Shown here piece after piece: positions 59,125-64,000 of a stretch of 64,000 bases of DNA. Both the position numbers and the translations under genes were made by a program. Numbering within the stretch: the stretch's first letter is position 1; each line of letters starts with the position of its first letter. The DNA comes from Halomonas piscis (GTDB lineage Bacteria; Pseudomonadota; Gammaproteobacteria; Pseudomonadales; Halomonadaceae), in assembly GCF_031886125.1 (NCBI RefSeq), contig NZ_CP119391.1, positions 1,736,001 through 1,800,000 of the forward strand. The letters are read 5' to 3'. A model generated the notes under the pieces. It did no database searches and was not told the DNA's origin. It saw only the letters and a program-made list of their open reading frames with translations.

Positions 59125-59151
59125 AAAAAAACGGCCCGCTACCGGGCCGTT
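59125..59151 (-). terminator. Terminator/attenuator-like hairpin between ectB and ectC
   Basis: On the minus strand AACGGCCCG and CGGGCCGTT pair (9 bp) with a 4-nt loop, followed by a T tract that runs directly into TTGGAG, the ectC ribosome site. The structure fits a rho-independent terminator inside the operon. Confidence 0.8.
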
Positions 59152-59245
59152 GGCAGAAGTTTTTTAACAAGAATGTGCCTGGAAAGGTATTCTGCGGCGA
59201 GTCGCCACGGGGTGGCAACGACCAGCCGGCAGAATCATAGCAGCG

Positions 59246-60568
<1,323 letters not shown>

Positions 60569-60628
60569 TCAGTATCGATAGCTCCCCTCGCCTGACGTCA
60601 AGCGAAGGGCGCTGAACCGACAACAGTG

Positions 60629-61213
60629 TCATGCCTGGATGGCATCCGTCTGGAAGGGACCGATGCGTACCAGGTTTTCCGGATCGTGCTCACCTCCCAA
60701 CTGCTCGGTTGAGAAATATTCACGGCTGTTCAGCGGCGTTTGCCAGCGTGCCGCCAGACGACGAAACAGCCCCCAGGACGCCATGTTGTCCGGGGTGATA
60801 GTGGTTTCGAGATGATGGACGTCTTCAAGCTCCGGACGCGTCATGATGGCCTCTACCAGCCGGCGGGCAAGGCCTGTTCCACGGGCCTTTTCACCGACGG
60901 CAACCTGCCAGAGAAAGTACGTGTCCGGGGCATTGTCCTTGACGTAGCCGGAAACGAAGCCCACTACCTCGCCTTCTTCATTCGTCGCTACCGCACAGGT
61001 ATCACGAAATTGGGTAGCAAGCAAAAGGTATGCATACCCGGAATTGACGTCCAGCGGCGGGCAGGACTTGATCAGCTCATAAATTCCCCAGCCGTCTTCC
61101 GCATTGGGTTTGCGGATAAACAACGGCATTTCCGCACGCCCCACCACCGCATCGGCAACGGTGGGCTTGACGAGCTCGGCGGAGGGAGTAAAGGGCCGCA
61201 TTGGTTTGTTCAT
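60629..61213 (-). CDS. ectA: Diaminobutyrate acetyltransferase
   Basis: 194 residues from ATG 61213. GNAT enzyme acetylating diaminobutyrate. It has VGEKARGTGLARRLVEAIMT (acetyl-CoA loop), DDGWGIYELIKSCPPLDVNS-like substrate region and HHLETTITPDNMASWGLF. The start matches the family (NKPMRPFTPSAELVKP); a frame from 61273 is unlikely. It is the first gene of ectABC. Confidence 0.97.
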   Translation of the reverse strand: MNKPMRPFTPSAELVKPTVADAVVGRAEMPLFIRKPNAEDGWGIYELIKSCPPLDVNSGYAYLLLATQFRDTCAVATNEEGEVVGFVSGYVKDNAPDTYFLWQVAVGEKARGTGLARRLVEAIMTRPELEDVHHLETTITPDNMASWGLFRRLAARWQTPLNSREYFSTEQLGGEHDPENLVRIGPFQTDAIQA

Positions 61214-61244
61214 GTAGTTACTTCGCTGTTGCGATTTTGTGCCA

Positions 61245-61273
61245 AGGATAACAGTCGCTTGTGACGAGTTCAA
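61245..61273 (-). promoter_or_regulatory. Candidate sigma-70 promoter of ectA
   Basis: Minus-strand TTGAAC and TATCCT are spaced by 17 bp, and the -10 lies about 32 bp before the ATG. AT-rich sequence further upstream (61290-61325) may hold additional, stress-dependent promoters. Confidence 0.5.
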
Positions 61274-61378
61274 AACTGCTTTTATTCATTGAACCTCTTT
61301 CCATAATTTATTTTTATAAAGACAGAATGGCCTCACGTTCCCCGCACCACACCGAAAGCCTTCGTCTACCTTGCCTAT

Positions 61379-62761
61379 TTATCGCCGGCTTAGCGTGCGC
61401 AGGGTGACAAACTCTTCGGCGCTGGTGGGGTGAATGCCCACGGTGCGATCGAAATCGGCCTTGGTCAGGCCCGCGCCCACGGCGATGGCGATGCCCTGAA
61501 TCAGCTCGCCGGCGTCTTCGCCTACCATGTGGGCACCCAAGACGACGTCGCTGGCATCGTCGACCACCAGCTTCATCAGCGTCCGCTCACCGCTGCCGGA
61601 CAGCGTGTGCTTCATGGCGCGAAAATCCGTGGAGTACACGCGGATACTGTCGTGGGCCTCGCGCGCCTCCTCTTCCGACAAGCCCACGGTGGCTATATTG
61701 GGATGGCAGAACACCGCCGTGGGCACGCTTGCGTAGTCCAGCGGCGGCGGCGTTGCGCTCTTGAAGTGGATATCCACCAGCTGCATGGCTTCCGCCAGCG
61801 CCACCGGCGTCAGCTCCGGCGTGTCGATCAAGTCTCCCAGAGCCAGAATCGAGGGAACGACGGTTTCAAAACGCTCGTTGACCGGCACCTTGCCTTGCGC
61901 GTCGGGGGTAATGCCCAGAGTGTCGAGGCCCAGCCCCTCGACATTGGCGTGGCGACCGGTGGCAGCGAGCACCGTGTCCACCTCGATGACCTCACCGTCG
62001 GTGAGCGTTACTCGATAGCCATTGCGGCCCTTTTCTATCTGCACGATGTTGACGTTGAAGTGAAGGTTGACGCCCTTGCGCTGCATTTCGTCCCGGGTGA
62101 ACTCGCGCACCTCGTGATCAAAGCCGCGCAGAAACAGATCCCGGCGGTAGATCAGGTGCGTCTCGCTGCCAAGTCCGCTGAAGATACTGGCAAACTCCAC
62201 GGCGATATAGCCGCCGCCCAGCACCAGAAAGCGCTCGGGAAAGGTCTCCAGGTCGAACACCTGGTTGGAGTCGACGACGTGCTCGCAGCCGGGAAAGTCC
62301 GGCACCCAGGGCCAGCCGCCGGTCGCCACGAGGATTTTGGCAGCGCTCACGTACTGCTCATCCTGATCGCTGACCAGCATGACCGTATGCTGGTCGACCA
62401 CCGTGGCCCGGGCGTGGTAAAGCGCTACCCCGGCGTTTTCCAACAGGCGCTGGTAGATGCCGTTAAGCCGCTTGATTTCGCCTTTCTTGTTCTCCCGCAG
62501 GGTGGGCCAGTCAAAGCGCGCCGGCGTTTCGAGCTCCCAGCCAAAGCCCGCCGCATCGTCGAAGCTGTCGTGAAAGTTGGCAGCGTAGGAATACAGCTTT
62601 TTGGGCACGCAGCCGACGTTGACGCAGGTACCGCCCAGGTAGCGGTCTTCGGCGATTCCCACGCGCGCGCCCTCCGCCGCGGCCATTCGCGCGGCGCGGA
62701 CGCCGCCGGAGCCGGCGCCGATAACAAAAAGATCATACTCATAGGATGCTGCGTCTGCCAT
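61379..62761 (-). CDS. gorA: Glutathione-disulfide reductase
   Basis: 460 residues. Starts with the FAD loop DLFVIGAGSGGVRAARMAA; the redox-active disulfide is in GGTCVNVGCVPKKLY; an NAD(P) loop is in LVLGGGYIAVEFASIFSG; the C-terminal catalytic His-Glu pair is in VGIHPTSAEEFVTLR. It reduces oxidised glutathione with NADPH. It is divergent from the carbonic anhydrase gene. Confidence 0.94.
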   Translation of the reverse strand: MADAASYEYDLFVIGAGSGGVRAARMAAAEGARVGIAEDRYLGGTCVNVGCVPKKLYSYAANFHDSFDDAAGFGWELETPARFDWPTLRENKKGEIKRLNGIYQRLLENAGVALYHARATVVDQHTVMLVSDQDEQYVSAAKILVATGGWPWVPDFPGCEHVVDSNQVFDLETFPERFLVLGGGYIAVEFASIFSGLGSETHLIYRRDLFLRGFDHEVREFTRDEMQRKGVNLHFNVNIVQIEKGRNGYRVTLTDGEVIEVDTVLAATGRHANVEGLGLDTLGITPDAQGKVPVNERFETVVPSILALGDLIDTPELTPVALAEAMQLVDIHFKSATPPPLDYASVPTAVFCHPNIATVGLSEEEAREAHDSIRVYSTDFRAMKHTLSGSGERTLMKLVVDDASDVVLGAHMVGEDAGELIQGIAIAVGAGLTKADFDRTVGIHPTSAEEFVTLRTLSRR

Positions 62762-62945
62762 TATATGCTCCTGTGCGATGGCACTTGTCGATACCTCCGA
62801 CTGGGCATGCCAGCCGAGCGTACCGGCGTTTATGCTGCCGCTACGCTAGCAGCGTATGCCGGGGCCGTCACGGGTTATTCGGGCGCCCTGCCCGCTGCCG
62901 TTTTACCATTTTTGCTACCTGCCGAGACCAATAGCCGAGACTCTC

Positions 62946-63593
62946 ATGCCAGACTCGTTGAACCACCTGCTGGATAACAACCGCGAATGGGCCGAACATA
63001 TCTGCGAGGAAGATCCCGACTACTTCGCCCGTCTGTCCCGCCAGCAAAACCCCGACTACATGTGGATTGGCTGTTCGGACAGCCGCGTACCGGCCAACCA
63101 GATCATTGCTCTGCCGCCGGGCGAAGTGTTTGTGCATCGCAACGTGGCCAACCTGCTCAACCATACCGACATGAACGCCCTTTCCGTGGTGCAGTACGCG
63201 GTGGACGTGCTCAAGATCAAGCACATCCTTATCGTCGGCCACTACGGCTGCGGCGGCATCAAGGCGGCCATCGAAGGCGGTGAATGCGGCATGGTGGACT
63301 ACTGGCTGCACTCGGTGCGCGAGCTCTACAACCGCCACCGCGACTCCCTAGATCACCTGCCGATGAGCGATCAGGTGGACCGCATGTGCGAGCTCAACGT
63401 CAAGGCCCAGGTCAACAGCCTGTGCCGCACCAAGATTCTTCAGCGCGCCTGGCAGCGCGGCGAAAACGTCGCGGTCCACGGCTGGGTCTACGGGCTCAGC
63501 GACGGCCGGGTGAAAAACCTCAACTGCACCGTCTCCGGGCTCGATCAGGTAGAAACCCTCTACCGCATCGACCGCCTGGCGCCGAGCGACTGA
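62946..63593 (+). CDS. can: Beta-class carbonic anhydrase
   Basis: 215 residues from ATG 62946 (PDSLNHLLDNNREW). Zinc ligands are visible: Cys43 and the dyad Asp45 in GCSDSRVPANQ, and His and Cys in IVGHYGCGGIKAA. It interconverts CO2 and bicarbonate. Upstream frame to 62856 is not homologous. The gene ends 17 bp before the convergent msrA. Confidence 0.95.
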   Translation: MPDSLNHLLDNNREWAEHICEEDPDYFARLSRQQNPDYMWIGCSDSRVPANQIIALPPGEVFVHRNVANLLNHTDMNALSVVQYAVDVLKIKHILIVGHYGCGGIKAAIEGGECGMVDYWLHSVRELYNRHRDSLDHLPMSDQVDRMCELNVKAQVNSLCRTKILQRAWQRGENVAVHGWVYGLSDGRVKNLNCTVSGLDQVETLYRIDRLAPSD

Positions 63594-63609
63594 GCCTACC
63601 CGCTCGCTG

Positions 63610-64000
63610 CTAAGCCACCGGGCAGCTGACGCCGGTGCCCTTCAGGCCGCAGTAGCCGCCCGGATTTTTCGCCAGATACTGCTGGTGATAGCTCTCGGCG
63701 TAGTAGAAGCGCTCCAGCGGGCGGATCTCGGTGGTGATGTCGCCGCACCCTGCCTTTTCAAGCGAGGCCTGAAACGCCGCGGCGCTCTGCTCGGCGGCAA
63801 TCCGCTGGGCCTCGGTGGTGGTCAGGATGAGCGAGCGATAGTGAGGGCCGATATCGTTACCCTGGCGGTTGCCCTGGGTCGGATCGTGATTTTCCCAGAA
63901 CGTCTTGAGCAGCGTCCCGATATCGATGACCGCCGGGTCGTACACCACCTGAACCGTTTCGGCGTGGCCGGTGCGGCCGGTGCAGGTCTCTTCGTAGGTC
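63610..64000 (-). CDS. msrA: Peptide methionine sulfoxide reductase MsrA (partial)
   Basis: The 3' end, about 129 residues, is inside the window; the N-terminus with the GCFWG active site lies beyond. Visible parts are [20 protein letters not shown] at the edge, [24 protein letters not shown] and [20 protein letters not shown]. The tail GTGVSCPVA keeps a resolving Cys. It reduces methionine-S-sulfoxide in proteins. Confidence 0.95.
   Translation of the reverse strand, partial: TYEETCTGRTGHAETVQVVYDPAVIDIGTLLKTFWENHDPTQGNRQGNDIGPHYRSLILTTTEAQRIAAEQSAAAFQASLEKAGCGDITTEIRPLERFYYAESYHQQYLAKNPGGYCGLKGTGVSCPVA

Overview
The window looks like chromosome of a moderately halophilic gammaproteobacterium of the Halomonas/Vreelandella/Chromohalobacter type. 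The evidence is a complete ectoine operon (ectA-ectB-ectC), very acidic proteins, a high-GC housekeeping background, and the gene order yccA-tusD-tusC-tusB-tusE and wrbA-DUF2069 known from Pseudomonas-like relatives. All assignments come from reading the sequence; no database search was run.

Layout. 1-26.4 kb is ordinary core genome: a partial DnaQ-like gene, an orphan substrate-binding protein, a K+/H+ antiporter, two nearly identical tRNA-Ser genes, yccA and the tus sulfur relay, a divergent protein deacetylase/acetyltransferase pair, pdxH, azlCD, a b/c-type cytochrome pair, wrbA and neighbours, a MATE pump, metH, nfuA, a frameshifted mntH, a KfrA-like gene divergent from a tyrosine recombinase with a 30-bp palindrome between them, and sufE. 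26.4-36.5 kb is a nest of mobile elements: an antiporter remnant, a group II intron, and an IS3-family element split by an IS110-family element and by a second group II intron, which is itself split by an IS5-type element. This IS3 element in turn cuts off the 3' end of an IS1380-family transposase.

36.5-53 kb is an unusual histidine-utilisation (hut) locus. On the minus strand hutI-hutG-hutU continue into a class III CoA-transferase, an acyl-CoA dehydrogenase, etfB, etfA, a YjiH-family membrane carrier and an aminotransferase before hutH. A second YjiH-family carrier is divergent from hutI, and two TGTATATACA palindromes, the core known for HutC operators, lie between them. hutC follows, separated by two IS5-type elements that occupy one CTAG target. 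The inserted CoA-transferase/dehydrogenase/ETF set resembles the cai/fix carnitine system. I infer that it may interconvert imidazolepropionate and urocanate at the CoA level and feed urocanate to HutU. This is the most interesting candidate in the window.

53-64 kb returns to core genes: a DUF938 methyltransferase, yidD, hisI and zur, an ATP-grasp ligase/inactive transglutaminase-7TM/retropepsin-like cluster, ectCBA with a terminator-like hairpin in front of ectC, gorA, a beta-carbonic anhydrase and a partial msrA.
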